From NCBI GenBank assembly GCA_034387635.1, contig JAOANU010000002.1:1488001-1552000 (forward strand): a stretch of 64,000 nucleotides of DNA, given 5' to 3'. Source of the stretch: Rhodosporidiobolus odoratus (taxonomy: Eukaryota; Basidiomycota; Microbotryomycetes; Sporidiobolales; Sporidiobolaceae). The position numbers and the translations under genes were made by a program. Positions 1 to 11,842 of this stretch are shown here, piece by piece. The first letter of the stretch is position 1, and each line of letters begins with the position of its first letter. The notes under the pieces were generated by a model. It saw only the letters and a list, made by a program, of their open reading frames with translations. It had not been told where the DNA came from and did not search any database.

Positions 1-867
1 TTTCGCGGAACGTGGTCCACGGTCTCTTGTCGCAAAGTGTCGAGGGAACTGCGCGGCCAGTGCGCCATACTGCGCGTCGATGAACCGGAATGTATGGCGG
101 CGAGAAAAAGGTCATCTCGTGTCCTGCCTTTGCCCAACCCGCTACCCCGCTGAGTAACACCCCTCCCACCCCTTTCGACCAGGAGGAGAAATATGTGCAC
201 GTATGGCTTCGATCCTCTCTGGACGTTGAGCACCTGCGCTCTCGCCTTGACCTCCACCTTCCGATCCGTTTTTGCCTCGCAGTGGAGAGATGGCGGGGGC
301 TTACCTAGCGCTCGGAACGGGCGACCAGGTCACGATCGCACCGCAGGAGCAGAGTCAGCCTTTGTCAGGGAGCCCAGTAAGAGCAGGAGAAGCGCCGTTG
401 GCGGCCGGCGGTTACCCGCTCGTCCCGCATCGTATCAGTCCTCTCCGTCCACACGCTACAGGTCGGACGCTGTTTGCCGCCGCAATAGTAATGCCGGATG
501 GAGTCGTTCCGACGATAAGACGGGATTGACGGATCGACCTGGACACGGAATTGAACCCAGAGGAACGAATTGGAACGCCAAGACTTTGTGAACCAACTTG
601 GGTTCTTGGTCTCCGCGTTGCGGCCCTGGGGCGACAAGGAATGCCCAGAATGGCTTCTCATTCCACCTTGTACACACTCTCTCTTTCTACCTACAAGCCT
701 TACGTTCTCACCTTCATCCGCTGCGACACCCTCATCTCAACCTTCCGGATCTCGCACCGCTCGACCGATCTCTCACCTCGTCAGTACCTCACCCGGCCAA
801 GCAATCGCAGCAGTCTATGTCAGCCCCTACCCTCCGCCCTCCCAGCGTTCAGCGAAAACCACCCACC
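1..867. other. Intergenic / upstream region, no supported gene
   Basis: No reading frame here shows a recognisable domain or a convincing splice structure. The last part is pyrimidine-rich (about 660-860) and leads directly into the ATG at 868, so it is probably the promoter and 5' leader of that gene. The left part may hold the end of a gene that lies outside the window. Confidence 0.5.
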
Positions 868-1924
868 ATGTCGAAAGCTGAGATAGCTGCTTCCGCCGTC
901 GCCGCCAAGCCAACTGCAGCTCCAGCCGAAACGACCCTCATGAGCCCTCCACTCGATGCAATCCTGAGGGCCTTCAAGCTGGACGGCAAGGAAGACAAGG
1001 AGATGCTCAAGCTGCTGTTACAGGCAAAAGCGAAGGAGGATGAGGTGCGTTTTCTTCCTTTTCCTTGATTCATTGTCTTCCGCCGAGCCCTCCTTTTGTT
1101 GACCCCACCCTGCCTCCTTTCAGCGTCTCGCCGCCTTGGACCTCTACCGCACCGAACAGCTTCGAGCCGCCAGCACTGTGGCTCAACAGCAGTACTACCT
1201 CCACTGCCAGCAAGTCTACGCCGCCCAGTACTCTGCCGCACAAAGTCAAGCCTTCCGCGGTCCCCCTCCCTACTCTCCGACAGGGTCACCACCCTCCTCT
1301 CTCTCTCTCACGGTACCGGGCATTGCAAAACGCCCTCGCGCGGGAAGCGACGCCTCGTCGACCTCGGCCGCTTCGGATGGATCCGCCTCCAAGAAATCCA
1401 AGACCTCCGACAAGCCTTCTCACGAAGATGTGATGGCAGCCCTGCGACGCAAATGCGAAGGGAATCAACAAACCCAGAGCGGTCAACCATTCCACGCCCA
1501 CCACTCCGCTTCGCCGAATCACTTCCCCGCCGCCCTACCCGGTCAACGTCCTATCGCGCCACGGTCGCCCCCTTCTCTATCCCCTCCCCTCGCCGCACCT
1601 CCCACCGCCCGCCGAATCTCGCCCCCTCAAACCTCCAGCCGCCACACCTCTTTCCTTCGCCCTGCCGCTCCCCTGTCTGGTACTTCCACCTCCGCTCCCG
1701 CCCCTGTCTCGCATTCTACCTCCGCTCCTCTTTCCTCAGTACCCGAAGAACCGCATCGTAATCGTCACCGCCATCAGCTAGCCCCCGGGAACAAACTCGC
1801 CCTGCTCCTTCATGCTTCGGAAACGACCGAAGCGGCAGCGGGTGCTCTCGCAAGTCCGAATTGGCAACCGCCTCTTCCGCAGGTTTTGGCTGCGGCCACG
1901 AGTGACGTGCGTGGAGCGGCTTGA
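868..1924 (+). CDS. Unidentified protein, charged N-terminal helix then low-complexity tail
   Basis: I do not recognise this family. Two exons are seen: 868-1044 and 1124-1924, joined by a 79-base intron that starts GTGCGT and ends TTTCAG. The product is about 325 residues. The first 90 or so residues are rich in Lys, Glu, Leu and Ala (around LLLQAKAKEDE and the sequence after the junction) and should be helical, possibly a coiled coil. A Gln/Tyr/Ala stretch follows, then a basic Lys-rich segment that could act as a nuclear signal, then a Ser/Pro-rich tail. The reading frame runs smoothly across the splice junction, which is the main evidence that the gene is real. The start was chosen because ATG at 868 is the first codon giving a non-low-complexity N-terminus after a pyrimidine-rich leader. 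Function is unknown. Confidence 0.6.
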
Positions 1925-2604
1925 ACGAGTTACTCTCTCCCTCGTAGCAGACACTGCTCTCTCATGAGGCTTGTACCACTTTTCCCGTTTTTCGTTTTTC
2001 TTCCTTTCCAACCGCCCCTCCCCCCCTTCTGCCCTTCTCGCCCCTTTCCCGTCGGTTACGTCTTTCCGCACGTAAACATCATAGTCGCAGTACCTCTCTC
2101 CCCTTGTTGTCCGTACCACCACCTACTATACAATGACCTGGACGCAATCTGAACAACCGTGCCCTTTTCATTTTTCTCTGATAGCCTGCGCTGTCAAGTG
2201 CACATCTTGACACCTATGCAGGGCCATTTCATGCTGCAGTCTTGCTTGTCGCGGTAAAGGCAAGAGAGGGGGATCGTCTCAAGAGCGTTGCTCGTTGGCT
2301 CACCAGTCGTCCGTCGTCCCTCGCGCATACACTGGGCAGCTTGCTCAATCGCTACACACACAACGCATCCTACCGGTCCTCGCCGGATTATCTGTCCGGT
2401 GAGCCTTTCCGATCCGCTCGAGAAATGAGTCCGGCAAGAGGAGGTGAATGCGAGGACAACGCTTGGAGGTCAATGGAGGTACAGCAGCGCACAGGCGAAG
2501 ATCATGATGCTCTGTGCACATGGCGCAGCGCCTATTTGCTTCCAAGAGGCGCTTGAAGGTTGTCGCGCTGACTGTTGTCCTCTTCATTCCTTTCCAGCTT
2601 GGCA
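1925..2604. other. Intergenic region
   Basis: Pyrimidine-rich 3' sequence of the upstream gene comes first, then about 450 bases with no supported feature, then the leader of the F-box gene. The small open frames here show no domain. Confidence 0.5.
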
Positions 2605-4101
2605 ATGTCCACCACCATCGCTGGCGAACTCCTGCCGAGCCGCATCCTGTCGCTGCCGGAAGAGGTGCTTGAGCTTGTATGCGTTCAGGTGGAAGGATCT
2701 GAGGACACCGGTGTGCCCTTTTTCTTCCTCTTTCTTCTTCCCTTCCAGACCTCCACCTTCACTCACTCGAAAATCACTGCAGTGACAGCCACAAGGACGC
2801 TCCTCAGCTGGATCAACACCTGTCGAGCCTTCGTATCCAGCGGTCAGCGTGCACTATATCGCGCTCCCTTCCGCTGCGACACCTTCCTTTTCTCCCCTGC
2901 CGGCCCCCTCTCGCTTCAACACACTCTCACCGAGCAACCTTGCCTGGCAGGCTATATCCGAGATCTGCGGGCCTTCGGACACGCCATGATAGTTCTCAAG
3001 CACAATCTTCGCGGCGTGCTGCCTACAGACGAACCACCTTTCGACGTTGCAGCCTTTCATCACTCGATCCTCGGAATGGCGAAGAACTGCAAGACGCTTG
3101 GGCTAGCGGTTCTATCCCCAGAGTGCGCTCCCAAGCTCGGCGAACTCGTAGCGAAGCATCCTTCGGCGAGTCGGCTCGTCTTTTCCTTCTCGCACAAGTT
3201 ATCCGAGCAACCCTCCGTCCGAACATTCCTGAGGGCGTACAAGCAAGCGAAGGGGAGCAGTCGACTCTGGGACGGGATCGGCCTCAATATACGAGCCGGT
3301 CACAAGCTCAGCTCCTCCACAAAACCTCTGCCCTTTCGCACACCTTCCCTCTCGCTCAATCTCCGGTACCTCCAGGGCAAGTATTGGGCCTCTTTTGTAC
3401 CTCGTCACCCTGAGCATCTCCGCACCCTCTCCATCACCTCCCATCTTTCCGAAGGTCCCGACGACCTCCTCCGTTTCGCCAACCAACTTGCGCACGCTCG
3501 CGGTCTCTCCTCCTTCTCCTTCACCGGTGGACCCATCGTCCTCCAACTCCAATCCACCCAAGCATACGAAAACCTCCCCGACGACTATGGGACCTCATTC
3601 CCCCTTGCGATCTTTCAAGCGTTCCCTCGACTTCGGCATCTAAGCCTCCGCAACACGTCCAACATGACCCTCGAGAAACTCTCTTTACTCGCCGACTCTT
3701 GCCCAAGAATGCATCACCTCTCGTTACGCAACTCGTACTGGTCTACCTCTTCCTCTCCCTCTTCCTCAGCCTTTACCGCCGCCGACTTCCTCGGTCCCCG
3801 CAACTCTTTCACCAAAGGTGAAAAGAAACTCTTCGACATTATCCAACGATTTCCCAAGCTCAGATACATTCACCTGGGTGTCTTGCCTGTCGATGCGAAA
3901 GGTTCCAACAGACCGTTGATGATACTGTCGGCGGTTTGCTCGGTGAGAAAGGTGACTCTTAGGTGGGAAGGGTGCGTTGTAAAAGAGGAGGTGGGAGAAG
4001 GTACCGCAGTGGATGGAAGCGCAAGTGATGGAACAGATGAGGACGATGAACAGGGAGATGAGGGAGACAGCGAGGACGAGGAGAATGACGAGAGCGAATG
4101 A
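2605..4101 (+). CDS. F-box-like / leucine-rich-repeat-type protein
   Basis: The N-terminus (LPSRILSLPEEVLELVCVQV, residues about 9-28) followed by TLLSWINTCRAF and the ALYRAPF element matches the usual layout of fungal F-box proteins. Such proteins bind Skp1 in SCF ubiquitin ligases. The rest contains degenerate leucine-rich units such as FPRLRHLSLRNT and CPRMHHLSLRNS, ending in a very acidic Asp/Glu tail. A likely 72-base intron at 2711-2782 (GTGTGC...CTGCAG) keeps the frame and removes a run of Phe that interrupts the F-box; the frame is also open without it. ATG 2605 was chosen over an in-frame upstream ATG because it gives the compact F-box start. The substrate cannot be predicted. An LRR protein without a working F-box remains possible. 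Confidence 0.65.
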   Translation: MSTTIAGELLPSRILSLPEEVLELVCVQVEGSEDTGVPFFFLFLLPFQTSTFTHSKITAVTATRTLLSWINTCRAFVSSGQRALYRAPFRCDTFLFSPAGPLSLQHTLTEQPCLAGYIRDLRAFGHAMIVLKHNLRGVLPTDEPPFDVAAFHHSILGMAKNCKTLGLAVLSPECAPKLGELVAKHPSASRLVFSFSHKLSEQPSVRTFLRAYKQAKGSSRLWDGIGLNIRAGHKLSSSTKPLPFRTPSLSLNLRYLQGKYWASFVPRHPEHLRTLSITSHLSEGPDDLLRFANQLAHARGLSSFSFTGGPIVLQLQSTQAYENLPDDYGTSFPLAIFQAFPRLRHLSLRNTSNMTLEKLSLLADSCPRMHHLSLRNSYWSTSSSPSSSAFTAADFLGPRNSFTKGEKKLFDIIQRFPKLRYIHLGVLPVDAKGSNRPLMILSAVCSVRKVTLRWEGCVVKEEVGEGTAVDGSASDGTDEDDEQGDEGDSEDEENDESE

Positions 4102-4237
4102 GCGGTTATTGGGGAGGGGGAGGGGGGGGGCTTGGAAAGAGGATCGCGAGGTGCTGGGCTCCAGCATCTGCCGTAGATTAGTTGCACTCTCTCTAGCCTT
4201 TCGAAGTTCGGTCTCGGATCAACGAAACTTGCATAAT

Positions 4238-7016
4238 TCAGTACAAGAATCTCCATTCTCGGTTTACCTCGGCCTCCTCTCCTGCTGCTGGCGCATGCTT
4301 CCCTTCGAACACGTTACCTCGATGGACTGATGGCGCCTCTTCGATGGACCGCGAAGTTTGCGCGTCTGAGCCGAGCGGCGCATGGTAGGCTTCTTTCGGG
4401 TCGACGTAGCCGTAGAGGCGGTCACGTTGGCGGTTTTCGCGCATGAGCAGACTGCAAGGCACACGGAAGGGAGGATGGCGGGAGGTCAGATGGGTGCGTA
4501 TGAGTCTGGCCCGAGTGATGAAGGGCAACATGTCAAGCAGGTAGAAAAGAACGTACAGTCGCAGGATCAAGACTACGATCGCCGCGAAAAACATGAAACC
4601 GCACGAGACGGCCATACCCTTGACGTAGTAGGGTCTGTCCACGCTCAAAAAGGGTGAGCCGGTTCCTCCTCCAATGGGAAGGAAGGGCACAATGGCGGGA
4701 TAGGCAGGAGGTTTGAGAAGGTCAAGAGTCGGATATTGCTCACCCTTCCGTGGTCGGGTACAGACGGGTACCGCTGTGATCGTGCAGGATTTCCGTGTCA
4801 GGGGGGTCTGAAGTGACCGGGAAGTGCGCGAACATACAGGAAAGGTCCGCATTGTCCGATCAGGTTAAGGAGAAGGAAGCCAGCTCCCCGCTTGGAGTCG
4901 CTGTAGGAGGCAATGGGGCAGAGAGGTATATGAGTCGAAATGGAGAGACGGAATCAGCACGAGGGCGGAAACGCACTCTTCGTGCATTGATGCGGTGAAT
5001 GGCAACATGAGGCCAATGACAGGAAAGATACCACATCTGCACCGGGAGAGGTAGGCCTAATCAGCCTCAGCTCAATCTGCAGGAACAGAGGATGCGATAG
5101 TAAGGACGGTAAAGATGAACCGAACTCACGCGCATAAATAGATGGCAAAGTACCTCACGGCAGTACTTTCCACGAGAGCCAAGATCAAGTACCCCACCGC
5201 GCCGACCAGTGCCAGGGGGATCATGAAGATCGACCGGTCGCCAATGCGGTCGGACAGGTAGCAGGCAGCGAGGATCACGAAGAAAGAAGCCAGATACGGC
5301 GGGGCGGAGAGACCTTGAGCGCGAATGGAGGAGAAGCCCATGTCGGAAAGGATCTGCAAGGAAGATTCGTCAGTCACCGAGACAGGCAGGTACCGAGAAG
5401 ACGAAAATACAGTCGGTAAGAAAACCGGCAGACTCGAGTAGGAGACGTTGCAACTGAAGTAGACCAGACTGTGGCAGGACGACAGAGGTGGTCAGCGAGA
5501 CGAGGCGGTAGCCTCGCCGCCGGCGACGTAATTTGGTCTCGTCACGGTGACGCCGCAGAGAAAAGTGGTAGGGATGAGTCGCAAAAAACAAGGAACTAGA
5601 CTCACGCGCAAAGGTAAGCCTTGGGATCCCTCAATCCAGCCCATACACCCTTCTTTTTCAACCCTCCTTCCCTTCCGGTAATCCCGTCCCTCAACGTGCG
5701 AGCCTTGGCGATCTCCTTTTCCCTCTCCGTCAAGAACTTGGCTTTGCTAGGTTTGTCGGCGAGGAAGAAAAAGGCGACGGGTACCATGAGGATTGCGGGT
5801 GCGCCCTCGACGAGAAACAAGAGTTTCCATACGGGAATGGCTGAGTGCTTGGCTTGAGAGATCCCGTATGCGAGACTACCTGCATAGCATGATGCGATCG
5901 GTGCGGCGGCTGCGTATAGGCTATTGACCGAAGCCGACAGGTCAGTTAGCTCACCGCTTCACAGAGGGTAGAGCAGGCCCATCGTACTCGCAAGAAGCGA
6001 AGACCGGGGGCGGGAGGAGGAGGAGCAAAGAGGAGAAACAGAGCGCAAGTAGGTGAAAGGAGGAAACAACACGCGCACCCTTGTCGTAGTCCCACCTCTC
6101 GCCGGTTATAGAAGAACGTGAGAAAGAAGGTAACTCCCGGCGAAAAAGTGGTCTCGGCTATGCCGAGCAACAAGCGGAGAACCATCAAGCCCGCCCAATG
6201 TGCCGTGGGTTGAACTGCGCGAATAGTACTGTCAGCTCGCGTAATTCCCGAGCCATACGTCAGACTCGTGCCAGCCGCTATGGGTCGTTGTATCACGGTG
6301 TGGGGAGCGAGACGACGACATACGAAGAGCGAAGGACCCCCAGCAAAAAGTGAGAACAGCAACCAGAATGTGAGGCGGAACCGCTTTCCACAGCAGCATG
6401 GTCGGCTGGCCAAGGCAGTACCCAATGTAAAAGATCTGCGCAAGTCAGTCATGCCGTCCAGGTGATATACGGGGTGAGAAGCAGGAGATCAGGGTCGGAT
6501 TTTCTCCGACCTTCTCAACCATCTTGACCACGGGGACAGGGATACAACGCACCGTCAAGAGCCATTGATACTGATCGTCCGACATGTTCAGGTCCCTTGC
6601 CATTCCTGCCGTCTTGGCGTCTGCAATGAGGTCCAGAGTCAGACACTGAGTCAGGGAAGACCTGGTCTTCTGGGCTGGTAGTGTAGCTTACTGCCGATAT
6701 CTGGGCAGCACCAACGTTAGCTCCACACTTGCTCAGAGCGAAAACTGGGCGTACTTGAACGATCGAGGAAGGAGAGCCTGCAAAGGTGAGGGGGAAAACT
6801 GTGACAATCAGCGTCCGGCAAGACATGCCGTATGAGGGGATCACGGGCGCACATAAAGAGTGTCCACAGCAGCGGCATCAAGTGCCAGTCCAGTTTCTTG
6901 ACGAGCGTCTTCTCCTCCTCTGCCGTCCACTGCAAGGCTTTGCCTGTCGGGGCCGGCGAGTTGTCGCGACTCCTTCGCTCGTTCACGTAGTCCGGCTTGT
7001 CGATTGAAGCCGGCAT
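4238..7016 (-). CDS. MFS transporter, anion:cation symporter family (Dal5/Tna1-type)
   Basis: A multi-exon major-facilitator permease of the fungal allantoate/nicotinate (Dal5/Tna1) family, expected in the plasma membrane and importing a small organic anion. Landmarks from the start at 7016: an acidic N-terminus with EEEKTLVKKLDWHLMPLLW entering helix 1, a DRSNVGAAQ-like segment, GLMVLRLLLGIAETTFSPGV (helix 4-5 region), EGAPAILMVPVAFFFLADKP before the central loop with its EREKEIAK element, then GAGFLLLNLIGQCGPFL and MRENRQRDRLYG near the end. These are hallmarks of the family. At least eight introns are needed. One clear case is 4452-4556 (GTACGT...TTGCAG), which restores the join into the MRENRQRD tail. 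Neighbouring SGF11 starts 339 bases away on the other strand, so they share a divergent promoter. The substrate cannot be told from sequence. Confidence 0.8.
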
Positions 7017-7354
7017 GCTGAGTACCCGGGTAAGCTGCAGTGTTCGAACAGAGAGAGAGCACAGCGGGACTAGTCGAGCGTACAGAGTCAAAGTATTGTT
7101 CCGAAAAAAAAAAGACTCCGAACTGTGGGGAGCGGAAGGGAAGAAAAAAATACATCGCGGAGAGGAATGCGGGCCGGCGGGGACTTGAGGTGCTTGAGGT
7201 TGGCGATTCCTATACGGTAGCCGCCTCCAACCTCAACCCAACCCAGGAGCTGCTCAATCATGCCATTGAAAGGAGCACAGCAACCGTCAAAGGAAGATCT
7301 TGTAAGCTCACGTCTTCCTCACGTCGCAGGTGTTCGCTCATCGCAATTCGCTCA

Positions 7355-9018
7355 ATGTCGTCGCAGGCCAAGTCCCTAACCGACGAGATTCTGCATGAGC
7401 TAGTCGTGGACATTGCGATAGAAGAGCACAAGCTGGCTCAGCTGCGGCGATCGAGATCGAGGGCGACTCGGTCAGTCTTCTCCTCCTCATCCTCAGCGTT
7501 CAGCGCCAGCGATCCAGTACTCACTTGCCCACTTGCCTGATACTCAGCACGCCGCATGAGGGAGCGGGAACGCATAATGGGCTGTTGGCGCCCGCGAATG
7601 GCACAAGCGGTTCGGCCGCAGTGGTCAGTCCGAACAAGAAGGATAAGGACGAGGGACTGTTTGAATGTATGGTATGCGCGAGATCGGTCCGTCCTTCCTC
7701 TTCATTTCAGCCTGAACCCTTACCAAGTACTGACTCACCAGCCTTCTTTCGCCTCAACACCGGGTGCTCCGTTTACCGAATATCAACCTGTTCGTCTCCG
7801 TTGCCTCCCTTCTGCACATCCGCCTGCACAGATCGCCGCGCCGAGATACGCGAGTCATCTCAGCGGGTGTATGGGACTCTCTGGCGCCAGACGAGGGGGA
7901 GAACGGCGCTCTGCCGCGAACAGCAAGCCTGGCTCAAGGTCTGCCGGATCCTCTCACTCTGCTTCGCGCATGCGCGCTGACTGTTTCCCCTTTACATAGA
8001 CCTGGATCAGTTGCCGGATCAGACACAGAAAGCAGTAAGGATTGTCTGCATTGTTTAACGTTGTCCAGGCTAACTTTCTCTTTCCAGGTAAAGCGAACGG
8101 CATCAAACGCTCAGCAACAGCTTCTCCCGGCCCTGGAGCAGGTCCCAGGCCAAAGAAAGCCAAGCCAAGCGCAAGTAGGTTCGACCCCGTCATCCCTTCT
8201 CTCGCATTGCTTCCCTTAATTGCATCGCTCACTCTGATTTGGTTCCCGCAGTCACCGCTCCCGGACTAGCCCAATACCAAACACCTCACACAGGCTCTCA
8301 TCCTCTGTCGAAGACTCTCTCTCTGCCCTCCTCACCTCTCACCCCTACCGCTTCCTCCCCCGCCCCGAACAGCGCAGGCGGCCGAGTCGTCCCACCGCCG
8401 CCTCCGCCTCTTTCGTCTGTCGCGCCTTCACCCTCGTCCACTGCAATGCACGCTCGCCAATCTTCTCTACCCGGTCAACCCCATTCCGCCACTACAGCCA
8501 ACCGGCCCCTTCATCCTCTCGCTCAATCCGCTTCCGCTTCCGCCTCTACACGTCCTCCACTCGCTGCCGAAGCCAGCGACAGTCACAACCTTGCACACAA
8601 CTCTGACCGACCGGATAGCGACTCAGAGAACGATTCAGATTTGGATACCAAACCGCCGCCTTTACCTCCCGCTCCCGCTCAAGGACTGGGCCGAGGGCAG
8701 GGTAAACAAGGTCAGAAAGCGCCTCGAGCGGGAGGTGGAGGAGGAGGAGGAGGGGGAGGAGGGGTGCAGGCTGGTGCGCCGCAGAAGAGACCCGGAGGAG
8801 GAGGACCAGGAGTAGGAGCAGGAGCAGGTGGGGTTGGGGGTGGGACGTCGCAGAAGATGCCGAGAGGGGCGACTAGTAATGGCAGGCCGGGGAGAGGTGC
8901 GTTCTCTTTTCGGTTGTCTTTCTCGACGGTGCAGAAAACTAACACGGTTAAGCGCACAGCTGCGGTGGACTCTGGGTCGGATAGTGACGATGATGCGTCG
9001 GATGCTTCGTCTGACTAG
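7355..9018 (+). CDS. SGF11: SAGA deubiquitinase-module subunit Sgf11
   Basis: Sgf11 anchors the Ubp8 deubiquitinase in SAGA and contacts the nucleosome through a zinc finger. The N-terminal helix LTDEILHELVVDIAIEEHKL (about residues 8-27) is the module-binding helix. The finger is split by an intron at 7687-7831. The upstream half ends FECMVCARS and the downstream half reads IAAPRYASHLSGCMG, together giving C-x2-C, R, and H-x3-C in the correct spacing. Other exons (7355-7470, 7548-7686, 7832-7938, 7999-8033, 8088-8174, 8252-8896, 8960-9018) join in frame to about 395 residues. That is much longer than the 99-residue budding yeast protein. The extra length is a basic Pro/Ser-rich region, a poly-Gly run and an acidic SGSDSDDD tail. 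The last intron is optional, because the frame is open through it. Confidence 0.85.
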
Positions 9019-9278
9019 CACTTGTACCTTCGCTCTTCCGACTCATACCGTCTATACATCGTCGGCACCTTCGTCTTTGAATAGACCCCGCCGTATCGGC
9101 TTGAATTCAGAGCTGGTCTCTTACTCTGAGATGGCCTCGGAATTCAACAAAACTCGAAAGAAAACCAAGACCCCGGCTGCATTGCGAGTAAAAGATGGGA
9201 CAGCAACATGACTAGCAGACTAGTGTGACATGAAGTCGAAGGAAAGAACAAAGGGACTTATGGTACCGAGTAGGTCCT

Positions 9279-11842
9279 TCAGTCCCGCAAACTGACTGTC
9301 CCCTTCAGCGGACTACCAGGGGTCGGCGGCGAAGTCGGCGGCAGCGGAACCAGCTCTTTGAATGGGCTCTTGGGTGAAGGGGAAGGTGCCGTAGAAGTGG
9401 ACGACGAAGCAGACGGCGGAAGGGTAGTCTGAACGTAGAAGCCTCCGGCTCCTCCCCCTCCCCGTTCACCTTCAATCTGGATCGCCTCCCCCCTTTCATA
9501 CTGCTTGACCATCCCCTCCACTTCAGCATAGAACGCGAGGCGGTCCATCAAGGCTGCGTTGAGTCGAGCTCGACGTCTGAGAGGCGAGGCATCGTACCCC
9601 GCGTGGTGATGGTAGGTGGCTTTGATAGGGTGGAGAGAAAGGATGAGTTGCAGGAATTGGTAGCGGGTCAAGTTGTAATCAAAGTTGCGAAGGAGGTCGT
9701 CAAGCTGTGAACACAGACCAGTCAGTCCAGAGTTGTGTGAGGGGAGAGACGCGAGCGCAGGCGCAAAACGCACCCTCGCTTCTATAACATCCCAAACATC
9801 CTCCGCCTCGGGCCTCAATTCGACACTCTCTCCACTCCCGTTCCCATTGCCGCCTCCATTCCCATTCCCATTCCCCTCCTTGGACCTGCCACCCTCCTTC
9901 CCCTTAGCCCCCAACCAAAGTTTCCAAATCTCGACCCTCTTCCTATCAATCCTGGCATGAGCCTTCAAAACATTCATGACCCTCCTAAAATTGATCTCCC
10001 TAACTGCATCCCTCCAAATGGGAGTTTCGACTCCACCTCCCTCATCCCCACCAAACGAGAGCGCTTCGAGTTTGAGGCGTCGATAAGAGAGGAAGGGATT
10101 TCGGACGTCAACGACGGTACAGGAGTCATTCGTTGTAGTGGCGGCGGCGGTGGTCATGGACGATTCGGCAAAGATCTGAGCGCGTCGTTCGGGAGATAGG
10201 GGGAGACAGCGACATGCGCTTCGAAGGTCGACAACGACTTGGTCCTGTGCTTTCCCATCCGCCCCTCTCCCCGCATTACAGCCATCCTCCACATCTCCAA
10301 TCTCCCGCCCGAGGACATCTTCAGCTAGTTTGAGTTTAGACCCATTAGTGGCGGACAGGGAGAAACCGGAGGAAGAGAGTGGGAGGACGGGCTGAGGACG
10401 GTAGATGCGGGTACGGATCCAGCGTCGGCGTCGGACAAAGGCGTAGGGGAAGACGGCTTCACCGCGCCAGTAGCGGGAGCGGAACCGGACGGCGTAGGAC
10501 CAGCCTGGGAAAAGGATGGGGATGTGTTAGCTGTCAGATCAAGGTGGGGCTATTATTGTGAGGACAAAGCGACATACCTTCTTCGTCCTTGTCCCCACTC
10601 ATGTCTACCATGAATTCGCTGTCTCGCCAGTACCAGTATGGAGGACATGGGTAGTCGTGAGGCGTGAAGGGGCTTGGTCTGCAACGAGGTAAATGCGAAA
10701 ATGTTGTCGTAAGCAACCTAATCCAGCGCGGTAAGAAATAGGCGACGCACTGTAACGTAGCATCACACCACTCGAAAGGGTCGACTTGGAGCAGTGCAGC
10801 GCTGGAAAATTTGGGTAAGCCCCAAACGACAAGGCTTGAAGCAGAGTAAGGTGAGCGTTCGGTGCGAGCCGGCAAGTGGGATCGAATCAACGCACCCTCG
10901 CTGGTGCTCGTACAGCACGTCGACCTCTACCTTCTCCTGCTCGTCCCCGAGCAGGCCGGCTTGTTTCAGCGCTTTCGTCACCGCCTCATCCAGGCCGATT
11001 CCGCTCTCATCTCGACTGTCCCTCTTCCCCGCTCCCCTCTTCTTCTTCGGCAGAAACTTTGATCGGCCAGGAAAGCGCAGGCTTCCGTGACCTCGGCGCT
11101 TGAACGAGAGGCCTGAAGACGAACGCTTGTGTCCTTTGGGCAGAGTGCCATCGACAGAGAGAGTGCGCGGTGGAGTTGCGAAAGGTGATGGGGAGCGGAT
11201 GGAGGTTGCAAGAGAGGAAGAAGAGGTGGACTCGTAGGTACGGATCTCAGACAGAGTGGGGAGGGTGGACCGGGTACCGAAGGGTGCGCCGTAAGGGGAT
11301 TGAGGGGAAGAAGCTGAAGAGGAAAGACGTGTACCGCCAACAAAGGGAAGGTCGAGGGTGACGAGGGAATCGGTTGAGCCGGATGGGGAAGCATGCAGTG
11401 GTTCATCGGAGAACGTCGAGGTGGAAGGCATAGCTGCGAAGGGTGCCCCACCCTCATCTTCCTCCTCGTCCAATCTACCTTCGCTGTTGACCGCCTCGAC
11501 GATGACGGTCGGCAGGGTTTTACCTCTTCTCGGTCCGAGTAGGTGTTTCTTGAGCATCGATCCTGCTCGTCTGGGGACTCTGCCTACGCTCATCCTGATG
11601 CGTCCTGCCTCCTCCTCTTTGTATCCGAACCAAGCATCGTCGACCTCCTCTTCCTCATGGCTGTCGCTGTGCTGCGTGCGGGGTTCACCGAGTACTTCTA
11701 CGCTGGCTCTCGATCCTGAACGGCGGAATCTCCTGCCAGTGTTACGGTTTGCGAGGTGTCGCCCCACTGAGACAGCGAGATCGGAGTCGAGTGAAGGTTC
11801 GTCGGTTGGTAGTTGTAGCTGATCAGGCGTGTCTTCAGGCAT
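9279..11842 (-). CDS. Peroxin/dysferlin (DysF) domain protein, Mug65-like
   Basis: The central part, spread over several short exons between about 10380 and 10960, reads VDVLYEHQRG, then LPKFSSAALLQVDPFEW, then PPYWYWRDSEFMVDMS, then GWSYAVRFRSRYW and FVRRRRWIR. This is the DysF (peroxin/ferlin) domain, with its conserved Trp and the closing Arg-rich strand. DysF proteins in fungi include the ER and peroxisome-regulating peroxins and the meiotic proteins Spo73 and Mug65. With no transmembrane segment visible, this one most resembles the soluble Mug65 group. The N-terminal 300 residues are Ser-rich with basic patches. The C-terminal part is helical (LRNFDYNLTRYQFLQLIL) and ends in a Pro/Ser tail. 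Estimated length is about 750 residues. ATG 11842 is the first in this frame, but a 5' exon upstream cannot be excluded. Confidence 0.75.

Noticed and set aside
8897..8934. 38-base intron in SGF11 ending GTGCAG
   Set aside because: It is too short and breaks the frame. The alternative ending at 8959 (63 bases) keeps it.
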